Below are positions 56,890 to 64,000 of a stretch of DNA of 64,000 bases, piece after piece. Under the pieces are notes generated by a model. It was not told the DNA's origin, made no database searches, and saw only the letters and a list, made by a program, of their open reading frames with translations. Position 1 is the first letter of the stretch; each line of letters starts with the position of its first letter. The translations under genes were made by a program, and so were the position numbers. The DNA is from Corallococcus silvisoli (GTDB taxonomy: Bacteria; Myxococcota; Myxococcia; Myxococcales; Myxococcaceae). Location: assembly GCF_009909145.1 (NCBI RefSeq), contig NZ_JAAAPJ010000001.1, positions 1,178,001 to 1,242,000 on the forward strand, in the 5' to 3' direction.

Positions 56890-59838
56890 TCAGGACAGCC
56901 GGTCGTCGCTGAAGATTTCCTTCTTCACCAGGAACCTCACCGTCTTGGAGAGGATGCGCTCGTTGAAGGCGATCCGCTCCGGATGGGCGAGCAGTTCGTT
57001 GCGGAGCTTGAGGGGCTCCGGCAGCCCGGCGTCCTTGTAGATCTCCGGGTTGTAGAGCTTCTGCATCGACATCAGCATGAAGCGCTTGAGCGCGCGCTCC
57101 ACCTCCCGCAGCCGCTCCACGCCGTACCGGGTCCGCAGGTCCTGGTGGAGCCGCTCGATGTTCAGGCGCCCGTAGCTGATGTGACGTGTCTCATCGGAAT
57201 GATGCAGCCGGTTGATCTCACGCACGAAGGGCGGCAGGCCCGCGTCCTTCGCCATCTGGCTGTTGTAGATGTCGACAATCTCCTCGAACACCAGCACCGT
57301 GGCGAACGCCAGGAACTCCTTGATGTCTGACTCAGGGAAGTTGTCGTAGCGGATCCGGCGGTCCTTGTAGATCTTTCCGCCGTAGGTGAGGCAGAACCGC
57401 GAGAAGTACCACATGTGCTCATTCTCCTCGAGCACCAGGTGGTGGAGGTACTCCGACGACACCTCATGGCCCGGGGTGTGGATCCGGCTGATCATCTCGG
57501 TGAGCAGCTCCCGGATCCCCGTCACGTTGAGGCTGAAGAAGTTGATGCACTCCCACTTGCTGAGCAGGAGGAGTTGCTCCGGCGTCAGCTTCTTCTCCCA
57601 AGGCGTGCCATGGACGGAGAGCAGCTCCGGGCTCATCCAGTACTGGTCCTGGGGGAGCGACTTCTCCCAGACGAGATCCCGGAAGGGATTGCTCGGGTCG
57701 GCGTTGGAGAGATGAATCAGCCGTTCGAGGGTGCGCGCGAAGCCCTCGGTGGCCGGCTCCGGGGGGGCGGCCAGCGGAGGCGCGTTCTGGGCGAAGTCCT
57801 CAATCATGGTGGCGATCCCTTCATCGTAGAAGTGGGAGAAGTGGTCGGCGGTCGGGTTGAGCACCGTCCGCGCGTCGACGAGACGGGAGGCGAGCGCCGC
57901 CACCTGGTCCGGATGCGAGATGAGATCCGCGCCACCGCCATAGACGAGCACGGGCTGCTTCACGGACGTGGTCCACGCATCCTCACGTTCGCGGAAGAGC
58001 GCGGAGACCATGTGCGCGTAACGGAAGAGGCTGGCCGGCGTCCGGAACGGAACGCTGGTCATGTAGAGCAGGTGCGGATCGGTGGAGGTGAGGACGCTCG
58101 CCACGATCTTGCGGTCCTCGCTCTGGGGCGCTCCGCCGGCGGAGGCGTTGCCGAAGATCAGCTTGCAATAGCGCTCCGCGACGCTGGGGTTCGCGGCGAT
58201 CTGCGGGAAGAGTCGGCGGAGGTTCTTCTCGAACGAGGTCATCGGCGGGCCCGCGTCCGCCGGGAGGGAGACCGTCCCGTTGAGGAGGACGCCCCTGGCG
58301 AAGCGCGCCGGGTGCTCGGCCAGCGCGCGGAGGGCCACCTGCGCGCCGCTGCTCCAGCCCACCACCGCCTCCACCCGGGGGATCTCCAGCCGGTCGAGGA
58401 TGGCGGTCAGATCCTCCACGTGGACGCTGGAGTCGCAGCGGTCGGGATTGAAGTCCGGCGTCGGAGTGGGCAGCCAGCGGGTGTTCCAGGTGATGACCCG
58501 CCAGCGTTGGGACAGCCGCTGCGCGAGGGGCGCCAGGAACTCCTCGGGCATCGCGTACGCGTTGCAGAGGACCAGCACCGGCCGCGACGGGTCGCCACGG
58601 GTGAAGGCGCACACCTCCACCCCGTCGCGGGCCCGGACCTGGACCGGGGTGAACACATCTCCGGTGCTCTCCCGCGCCAGCTCCGCGAGGAAGCTCGAGA
58701 GGTAGACCTCCAGGTCCGCCAGGGTGAGCGGCGGGTGCGGTGGCAGGGCCCGGGCGAAGCGCTTCGGGTTCTTTCCGTAGCTGGCGTAGAAGGCCCCCCG
58801 GAGATCGAAGAGCTGCTCGATGGGAGACGCCTCCGTCTCCCGGCGGGTGGTGAAGCTGAGGATGGAGAGCTGGAGGGCGCGGGAGACCCGGTCGATCATC
58901 CCCTCGGCCGCGACCTCCTCCGGACCGACCAGGTGATGGACCGGGCCGCCCTCGAAGCCCGTGGCGCTCAGGCGGAGCATGTCCAACACCACGTGGTCCA
59001 CCGGGACCAGGTTGATGACCGCGCCCTTGTCACCCAGGACTCGCAGCGGGTCGGTGACCTGCGCCAGGCCTTCACGCAGCCGGTGCAGTTCGTGGACGAA
59101 GCCGTAGAGCCCGAAGCGCGTCCCACCGCTCCGCCGGCTGCCGCTGGGGCCGACGATCACCGATGGGCGGACGATGCTGTAGGCCAGCCCCGCCTCCGTG
59201 CAGGTGCGTGAGACGTCACGCTCCGCCTCCGCCTTGCTCTCCTCGTAGTAGTTGTTGAAAGCGGCGGCGCCGTCCGGGGGAACCGGATGCAGCTCCTCCG
59301 CGATCAATCCGCGCCGCGTTCCCGCCGTGTACGCGGTCGAGACATAGATGAACCGGCCAACGCCGGACCGCAGCGCGACGTCCAGGACATTCCGAGTCCC
59401 GACGCAGTTGTGCGCGTGAATCTTGGTCCGGTGGCGATTCTCATACGCGAGGCTCGCCGCGGAGTGCCACACCTCATCCAGCTTCGCCTCCGTCAGCTTC
59501 GCCTGGTCCTCCGGTGAGAGTCCGCAGCGCGGCAGGGTGATGTCTCCCACCAGGCAGTGGACGTTCTGTTCGAAGGCTTCGATTGGGACCGGCACGTCAT
59601 AGGAGGCCGCGCTTTGTGCGAGCGACTCCAACAGCCTCGCGCGCGCCTCCGCCACGGACTTGCCACGAACCAGGACAAAGACTTGCCCTCCCGCCCTCAG
59701 ACGCCAGAGGAGGAAATGGCTCCCAAGAAACCCGGTCCCCCCAGTCAGGAGCAATCGAGTCGGACGGACTGCGCGTGCGTCGAGTTCGAGAGGATTGCCG
59801 AATTGAGGACTCAAGGCGGCTCCGCTGGGGATGGGCAT
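56890..59838 (-). CDS. Trifunctional fusion: thioester reductase, alpha/beta hydrolase, AurF-like diiron oxygenase
   Basis: The product has 982 residues from ATG 59838. Part 1 (about 25-390) is a NAD(P)-dependent reductase of the thioester-reductase/male-sterility type: TGGTGFLGS at 32-40, Tyr198-x3-Lys202. Part 2 (about 400-690) is an alpha/beta hydrolase with GWSSG, Ser496, and GADLISHPDQ/ADHFSHF. Part 3 (about 700-982) is an AurF-like diiron oxygenase: Glu763, Glu805-x2-His808 in LEENEHMWYF, Glu852/853, and His879-x3-Glu883-x2-His886 in LHHSDETRHIS, matching the AurF ligand pattern. These three in one chain suggest reduction of an ACP-bound acid, hydrolysis and N- or C-oxidation. I know of no described protein with this order. 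Confidence 0.9.
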   Translation of the reverse strand: MPIPSGAALSPQFGNPLELDARAVRPTRLLLTGGTGFLGSHFLLWRLRAGGQVFVLVRGKSVAEARARLLESLAQSAASYDVPVPIEAFEQNVHCLVGDITLPRCGLSPEDQAKLTEAKLDEVWHSAASLAYENRHRTKIHAHNCVGTRNVLDVALRSGVGRFIYVSTAYTAGTRRGLIAEELHPVPPDGAAAFNNYYEESKAEAERDVSRTCTEAGLAYSIVRPSVIVGPSGSRRSGGTRFGLYGFVHELHRLREGLAQVTDPLRVLGDKGAVINLVPVDHVVLDMLRLSATGFEGGPVHHLVGPEEVAAEGMIDRVSRALQLSILSFTTRRETEASPIEQLFDLRGAFYASYGKNPKRFARALPPHPPLTLADLEVYLSSFLAELARESTGDVFTPVQVRARDGVEVCAFTRGDPSRPVLVLCNAYAMPEEFLAPLAQRLSQRWRVITWNTRWLPTPTPDFNPDRCDSSVHVEDLTAILDRLEIPRVEAVVGWSSGAQVALRALAEHPARFARGVLLNGTVSLPADAGPPMTSFEKNLRRLFPQIAANPSVAERYCKLIFGNASAGGAPQSEDRKIVASVLTSTDPHLLYMTSVPFRTPASLFRYAHMVSALFREREDAWTTSVKQPVLVYGGGADLISHPDQVAALASRLVDARTVLNPTADHFSHFYDEGIATMIEDFAQNAPPLAAPPEPATEGFARTLERLIHLSNADPSNPFRDLVWEKSLPQDQYWMSPELLSVHGTPWEKKLTPEQLLLLSKWECINFFSLNVTGIRELLTEMISRIHTPGHEVSSEYLHHLVLEENEHMWYFSRFCLTYGGKIYKDRRIRYDNFPESDIKEFLAFATVLVFEEIVDIYNSQMAKDAGLPPFVREINRLHHSDETRHISYGRLNIERLHQDLRTRYGVERLREVERALKRFMLMSMQKLYNPEIYKDAGLPEPLKLRNELLAHPERIAFNERILSKTVRFLVKKEIFSDDRLS

Positions 59839-59851
59839 CGATGTCGTTGGG

Positions 59852-59880
59852 CTTATGCATGGCAATTAAATCCAGGTCAA
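59852..59880 (-). promoter_or_regulatory. Promoter of the ligase/fusion operon
   Basis: On the minus strand, TTGACC (59875-59880) and CATAAG (59852-59857) are separated by exactly 17 bases. The -10 lies 14 bases before the ATG at 59838, so the transcript would have an almost absent leader. This supports the chosen start over the TTG at 59865. Confidence 0.5.
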
Positions 59881-60004
59881 TCCGATTGTGCATTGTTTGA
59901 ATGTTAAGCGCGGTTCTCTGGTCTGATTGACTGTGTGGTTGCCAACGCATCGTCGGAGCGCGGGGTTGGGTGTTACTCAAATCAAGACAGCGAAAGGCCA
60001 TTTG

Positions 60005-61753
60005 TCATGGAGATGGCGCGAGGGGGGTAGGGCAGGTCAGGTGCGCGGGCATGGACCACAACTGGAAGGAGCGGGTCTCATCGAAGGCGCGGAAGTAGAG
60101 CCGGTCCCCGAAGTAGCTAAAGGCTTGGGGGATCGAGCCACTGGGGCCTGGGTTGAGATCCTGGAGCAGGCCGGTCGTCGCCAGGGTCCCCCGGGTACAC
60201 CAGAGCTCGAGCCCCGTGGCGGCCGCGCTCGCGACGAAGAGGATGGAGTCCTCGCTGATGGCGAAGAAGGGGGGGACGTACTCGTCCCCGGGGTTTATCC
60301 CGTTCGTGAGGAGGAGGGTCCCCGTGGCCGTCCCATCCGACACCCAAAGCGATACTTCGCGCGCCACGGGGCCGGTGCCGCCAATGCCCGCGGCGAAATA
60401 GAGCCTGCCGTTGATGCGTGTGGACCAGGCCAGGAAGGGATACGCACTCGGTTCATTCGCATAGGGATTGGGCAGGGTCTTGACCGAACTCTTGCCGCCT
60501 CCACTGAGCGAAAGGCTTTGGATGCGCAGCCTCTGCGTCGTGTAGTCCGGTGAATACACCAGCACCTTCGAGCCCGCCACGCCGAGCAGATAGACGTGAT
60601 GGCCGAACGCGTCCAGCCGCACCGTGCCCGCCGGGCTGCCATCCGACTTCCAGACCTCGGTGTTCGCTCCATCCTCGAACAGGAACAGGGCCTGATTGCC
60701 TTCACGGGTCCAGTGGGTGAACGTGACGACCTGCGCGTCCAGCTTCTTGGCGAGTGACGTGCCGGCCGTGGTGCCGTCCGTGCGCCACAGCGCTGTTCCC
60801 TGCGCCGGCGAGGTCACGACGAAGAGGACGAGGCCGCCCACCTGCAAGAGTGTCTGACGGAATGCCTCGGTGGTGCCGAGGGACTTGAGGGCATGGGTGC
60901 CATTCGCGGTGCCATCCGTGCGCCACAGCGTGTCCCCATGGCCGGGCGAGGTCAGGACGAAGTAGAAGAGGCCTTCCGTCTGGAGCGACGGGCCTCCGAG
61001 CGTCCCGGAGGCACCCAGCTGCTTGAGGAGCACCGTGCCATTCGCGGTGCCGTCGGTGCGCCACAGCTCCGTGCCTTGCCCTGGCCTGGACAGGAAGAAG
61101 TTCACGACCCCACCCATCTCGAACGAGCTGGGCACGAGCGTCACGGGCGGACCGAAGTTCCTGAAGCGGACGGTCCCCAAGGAGGTTCCATCCGTGCGCC
61201 ACAGCTCGACTTGCGAACCGTCAGGGGTGGGCGACCACTCGCGGAAGAGCGTCAACTGGCCGCCCTGCCTCGTCACGAGGTTGAACCAGGTGTCACCGGG
61301 ACCCGGGGTCAGGTCCTTCACCAGGTGCGTCCCGCTGTCGGTCCCGTCACTGAACCACAGCTCCCGGCCCGTGGTCCCCGGGTCGTCGAGCATGAAGAAG
61401 ACCTTGTCCCCGAAGGGCATCAGGTCCGTCAGCCGGGGGATGGCCGCGAAGACTTCTGGAAACGACTTCACCGGGACGGTCCCTGGCTCCGTGCCATCAC
61501 TGCGCCAGAGGACCGCCTTGCCGTCAAAGAAGTTGGTCGCGAAGTAGAGGAACCCTTCCGCGCCGACAAGAAACTCGGGATAGGGGCCGTTGCTGGAGGC
61601 GCCGGAGCCTGGGGGGATGACAATCTTCACGCGCGAAGCCACGCCCGCGAGGGAGGACTGCGCAGGGACCTCGGAGCGCCCCTTTTCGACTGGCGTTGCC
61701 CCGCACTCGAACATCCCCAGGCTCAGCAGGACAAACCAATGCCTTGTGCGCAT
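60005..61753 (-). CDS. ELWxxDGT-repeat lipoprotein
   Basis: The product has 582 residues with a short signal peptide ending FECG (lipobox-like). From about residue 75 there are repeated blades containing VLWRSDGTEPGT, ELWFSDGTDSGT, ELWRTDGTANGT, TLWRTDGTANGT, ALWRTDGTTAGT and VWKSDGSPAGT, about 45-60 residues apart. This is the ELWxxDGT pattern of bacterial surface beta-propellers. At least nine copies can be counted. Function unknown; these often sit in the outer membrane of predatory bacteria. It stands alone between the biosynthetic operon and the DctA-type gene. Confidence 0.88.
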   Translation of the reverse strand: MRTRHWFVLLSLGMFECGATPVEKGRSEVPAQSSLAGVASRVKIVIPPGSGASSNGPYPEFLVGAEGFLYFATNFFDGKAVLWRSDGTEPGTVPVKSFPEVFAAIPRLTDLMPFGDKVFFMLDDPGTTGRELWFSDGTDSGTHLVKDLTPGPGDTWFNLVTRQGGQLTLFREWSPTPDGSQVELWRTDGTSLGTVRFRNFGPPVTLVPSSFEMGGVVNFFLSRPGQGTELWRTDGTANGTVLLKQLGASGTLGGPSLQTEGLFYFVLTSPGHGDTLWRTDGTANGTHALKSLGTTEAFRQTLLQVGGLVLFVVTSPAQGTALWRTDGTTAGTSLAKKLDAQVVTFTHWTREGNQALFLFEDGANTEVWKSDGSPAGTVRLDAFGHHVYLLGVAGSKVLVYSPDYTTQRLRIQSLSLSGGGKSSVKTLPNPYANEPSAYPFLAWSTRINGRLYFAAGIGGTGPVAREVSLWVSDGTATGTLLLTNGINPGDEYVPPFFAISEDSILFVASAAATGLELWCTRGTLATTGLLQDLNPGPSGSIPQAFSYFGDRLYFRAFDETRSFQLWSMPAHLTCPTPLAPSP

Positions 61754-61831
61754 GCCAATTCCTCCTCGGGTGAGGTCGGAGATGGTAGCGAGCGATTGGA
61801 AGTCATTGCTACGACCCTGGAGTGCCGGGCC

Positions 61832-63160
61832 TCAGCCGGCGTGGCCCGTGTCCGTGATGATGCCCGCGCCCTCCGCGGGGCGCCGCGGTGCGCCGTTCAG
61901 CTCCGCGTGGAGCTTGTCGTGATCCAGCTCATTCTCCCACCGCGCGATGACGATGCTGGCGACGCCATTGCCGATGACGTTGGTGATGGCCCGCGCCTCG
62001 CTCATGAACCGGTCGATTCCCAGGATCAGCGCCAGGCCGGCCACGGGGACCGAGGGAACGACAGCGAGCGTGGCGGCCAGGGTGATGAAGCCCGCCCCCG
62101 TCACGCCGGAGGCTCCCTTCGAGGTCAACATGGCGACCGCCAGCAGCGAGAGCTCCTGGGTGGTCGTGAGCTCGACGTCGAGCGCCTGGGCCACGAAGAG
62201 GGCCGCCATCGTCAGGTAGATGTTGGTGCCATCCAGATTGAACGAGTAGCCGCTGGGGACGACCAGCCCCACGACAGACTTTGAGCAGCCGAGCGTCTCG
62301 AGCTTCTGCATCAGCGGGACCAGGGCGGACTCCGACGAGGAGGTGCCCAGCACAAGGAACAGCTCGGCGCGGATGTAGCGCAGGAAGCGCAGGATGGAGA
62401 AGCCCGTCACCCGGGCGACGAGCCCCAGGACCAGCAGCACGAACAACCCGCACGCCAGATAGAAGCTGCCCATGAGCTTCAGCAGGGGGCCCAGGCTGCT
62501 CACGCCGTAGGCGCCGATGGTGAAGGCCATGGAGGCGCCCGCGCCCACGGGGGCGAGCTTCATCACCGCGCCAATCATGGTGAAGAACACCTTGGACAGC
62601 GTGTCGCACAGCGCGATGACCGGCTTGGCGGTGTCCCCCAGCTTCGAGAGCGAGAAGCCGAACAGCAATGCCAGCAATAGCACCTGGAGCAGGTCTCCAT
62701 TCCCGGTGAAGGCATCCACGAAGGTCTTCGGCACGATGTGCAAGGCGAACGCGACGGCGGAGGTCTCGTGCGCCTGCTGCGTGTAACGCGCCACGCTACT
62801 GGCGTCGAGCGTCCCAGGGTCGACGTGGAAGCCCGAGCCGGGGCGGATCGCCTTGACGACGATGAGCCCGATCATCAGCGCGAGCGTGGAGATGAGCTCG
62901 AAGTACAGCAGCGCCTTGCCGCCGACCCGCCCCACCTTCTTGATGTCCGAGACGTTGGCGACGCCGAGCACCACCGTGAGGAAGATGACCGGCGCGATCA
63001 ACATCTTCACCAGGGCGATGAAGGCATCACCCAGGGGCTTGAGGCTCACCGCGATCCCCGGTGAGAAGTGGCCCAGCAGCCCTCCCGCGACGATCGCGGT
63101 CAGGACCCAGAGGTAGAGACGGGAGACCTTCGGTTGCGCCGCGTGTTCGGAGAGGGACAT
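61832..63160 (-). CDS. dctA: Dicarboxylate:cation symporter, DctA-type
   Basis: The product has 442 residues. ATG at 63160 has AAGGAG 10 bases before it; an upstream frame to 63217 is not needed. The [11 protein letters not shown] loop, [20 protein letters not shown], the [12 protein letters not shown] loop and [16 protein letters not shown] are typical of the glutamate/dicarboxylate carrier family. It has about eight membrane helices and two re-entrant loops. The best guess is uptake of C4-dicarboxylates such as succinate or malate with Na+ or H+. Divergent from the porin, so both may serve one uptake path. Confidence 0.92.
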   Translation of the reverse strand: MSLSEHAAQPKVSRLYLWVLTAIVAGGLLGHFSPGIAVSLKPLGDAFIALVKMLIAPVIFLTVVLGVANVSDIKKVGRVGGKALLYFELISTLALMIGLIVVKAIRPGSGFHVDPGTLDASSVARYTQQAHETSAVAFALHIVPKTFVDAFTGNGDLLQVLLLALLFGFSLSKLGDTAKPVIALCDTLSKVFFTMIGAVMKLAPVGAGASMAFTIGAYGVSSLGPLLKLMGSFYLACGLFVLLVLGLVARVTGFSILRFLRYIRAELFLVLGTSSSESALVPLMQKLETLGCSKSVVGLVVPSGYSFNLDGTNIYLTMAALFVAQALDVELTTTQELSLLAVAMLTSKGASGVTGAGFITLAATLAVVPSVPVAGLALILGIDRFMSEARAITNVIGNGVASIVIARWENELDHDKLHAELNGAPRRPAEGAGIITDTGHAG

Positions 63161-63300
63161 GAGAGCTTTGCTCCTTTGAGACAGGCTCTCAGGCATTCCC
63201 GGTCCTGGCCATAACACCTTCGCACTAGACGCGGCCCACGACGTGCCGCTCCCCCCTAATACCTTCTAGCTATTCTTGCTGAAGGCCGATGCTCAATATG

Positions 63301-63315
63301 GTGACAGGATGTCAC
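63301..63315. promoter_or_regulatory. Inverted repeat overlapping the porin start
   Basis: GTGACA-GGA-TGTCAC overlaps the porin ATG. The half-sites and 3-base spacer match the site at 40016-40030. It could be a repressor site, or chance. Confidence 0.3.
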
Positions 63316-64000
63316 GTGCTTCGGTCTCCAGCGGATGGGTTTGGTGTCTCGCCCTTCAGCTCTGCTTGCTTGGGTGTGTCGCGGGAGCCGCCGAGGTCTC
63401 GACGGAGGGCGGCCTGACGGTCCGCTCCGATGACGGGCTCTTCGAGTTCAAGGTGGGGGGGCGCATCCACTTCGATCTGGATCTCGTGCGCGACGACAAG
63501 GGGGCCTCGTTTGGCTCCGGGCTCACTCCGAAGAACAGCTCCCCGTTGTTCCGACGCGCCCGGATCACCTTCTCCGGCAAGGCGTTCGGATGGGAATACA
63601 TGTTCGTCCCGGACTTCGCCCAGTCGTTCTCTGGAAACCTGCGCCTCCAGACCTGCACGGAGACGCCGTGCACGATCCCCACGCCGGGCGTCGTCTTCCA
63701 GGAGCTCTATATCGCGAAGCCCCTGCTGGGCGGCCGGCTCTATATCGGGCAGTTCACGCCTTTTCGCTCCATTGAAGACAACACAAGCTCCAACGAGCTC
63801 ACGATGATGGAGCGTGCGTTCACGAGCGCGCTCGGGGTGTACCGCGCGGGCGTGCTGCGTCTCTTCGTGATGGGGGTGGGCTACCAGACGAACCCGACGC
63901 CCAACACGATGCTTGGCGTCGCCCTCTTCGGGCTGCGCAGGGATGACTCGCTCGCCAACGAGGGCTTTGGCGGTGCGTTGCGAGCCACCTGGCGGCCCAT
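63309..64000 (+). CDS. Outer-membrane porin (phosphate-selective porin type), 3' end cut by window edge
   Basis: The frame from the ATG at 63309 is open to the right edge (230 codons). Residues 1-27 are a signal peptide (LALQLCLLGCVAGAAE). The mature part begins with a barrel-like pattern of alternating strands (LFEFKVGGRIHFDLDLVRDD, RARITFSGKAFGWEYMFVPD, YIAKPLLGGRLYIGQFTPFR), as in OprO/OprP-type porins, with strand turn FRSIEDNTSSNELTMMERA. It is divergent from the dicarboxylate carrier gene; pairing would make an outer-plus-inner uptake route for anions. Substrate uncertain. Confidence 0.85.
   Translation, partial: MSRASVSSGWVWCLALQLCLLGCVAGAAEVSTEGGLTVRSDDGLFEFKVGGRIHFDLDLVRDDKGASFGSGLTPKNSSPLFRRARITFSGKAFGWEYMFVPDFAQSFSGNLRLQTCTETPCTIPTPGVVFQELYIAKPLLGGRLYIGQFTPFRSIEDNTSSNELTMMERAFTSALGVYRAGVLRLFVMGVGYQTNPTPNTMLGVALFGLRRDDSLANEGFGGALRATWRP

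Noticed and set aside
57415..59211. Long plus-strand frame over the fusion gene
   Set aside because: Shadow frame; the minus strand carries all catalytic motifs.
1..64000. CRISPR array, tRNA, rRNA or replication origin
   Set aside because: No regular short direct repeats with spacers, no cloverleaf-like or rRNA-like sequence and no DnaA-box cluster were noticed on reading; a search program could still find weak cases.

Overview
The window is high-GC DNA from a delta-type soil predator, most likely a myxobacterium of the Myxococcaceae. This is inferred from gene content: a TPR-bearing serine/threonine kinase overlapping a myxococcal-type sigma factor, many lipoproteins with Asp/Gly- or Cys-rich linkers, a kelch protein, an ELWxxDGT-repeat protein, Sel1 and M4/M48 proteases, and start/stop overlaps of the ATGA/GTGA type. 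No rRNA, tRNA or CRISPR array was seen.

Left part (1-17.6 kb): mostly minus-strand housekeeping and signalling genes. A kelch lipoprotein (cut by the left edge) overlaps a small secreted membrane protein. Next come a sigma-70-like factor and a very large Ser/Thr kinase with an anti-sigma-type zinc finger. A 16-bp palindrome recurs upstream of the kinase and upstream of the secreted membrane protein. These are followed by a two-gene ABC importer (a fused two-domain permease and an ATPase with a C-terminal AAA-associated region), a 58-residue protein, a K+-dependent type membrane pyrophosphatase, a Sel1 protein, a 5'-nucleotidase lipoprotein with a collagen-like linker, and a Cys-rich lipoprotein built from 162-bp tandem repeats.

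Middle (17.9-34.8 kb): one plus-strand run of about 17 tightly packed genes encodes a headless contractile phage-tail-like machine. It has sheath, tube, a gpD-like hub, a gpV-like spike, a gp25 wedge, a gpJ-like baseplate protein, a gpI-like protein and a tail fibre with a self-cleaving S74 chaperone. There are no capsid, portal, terminase, lysis, integrase or AAA+ ATPase genes here, and no recognisable tape-measure. Several members match no family I know. This is one candidate for a little-described system.

Right-middle (35-51.8 kb): assorted metabolic and regulatory genes. A GntR/FAH/VOC/hydrolase/deacetylase group looks like ring-cleavage-type catabolism. There follow LysR/SDR and AraC/VOC pairs, an M4 protease with two pre-peptidase C-terminal domains, an M48 membrane protease, a CMD/cupin pair, a nitronate monooxygenase with a hydrolase, and two small basic proteins.

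Right (51.8-64 kb): a five-gene minus-strand operon encodes a 982-residue fusion (thioester reductase, alpha/beta hydrolase and AurF-like diiron oxygenase), an acyl-CoA ligase, a PLP decarboxylase, an acyl carrier protein and an AarF/UbiB-like kinase. The ligase/ACP/decarboxylase triad resembles the one known beside exosortase A systems, but no exosortase is present. With the fusion it looks like an uncharacterised small-molecule pathway and is the other strong candidate for novelty. The window ends with an ELWxxDGT lipoprotein, a DctA-type dicarboxylate carrier and the start of a porin.
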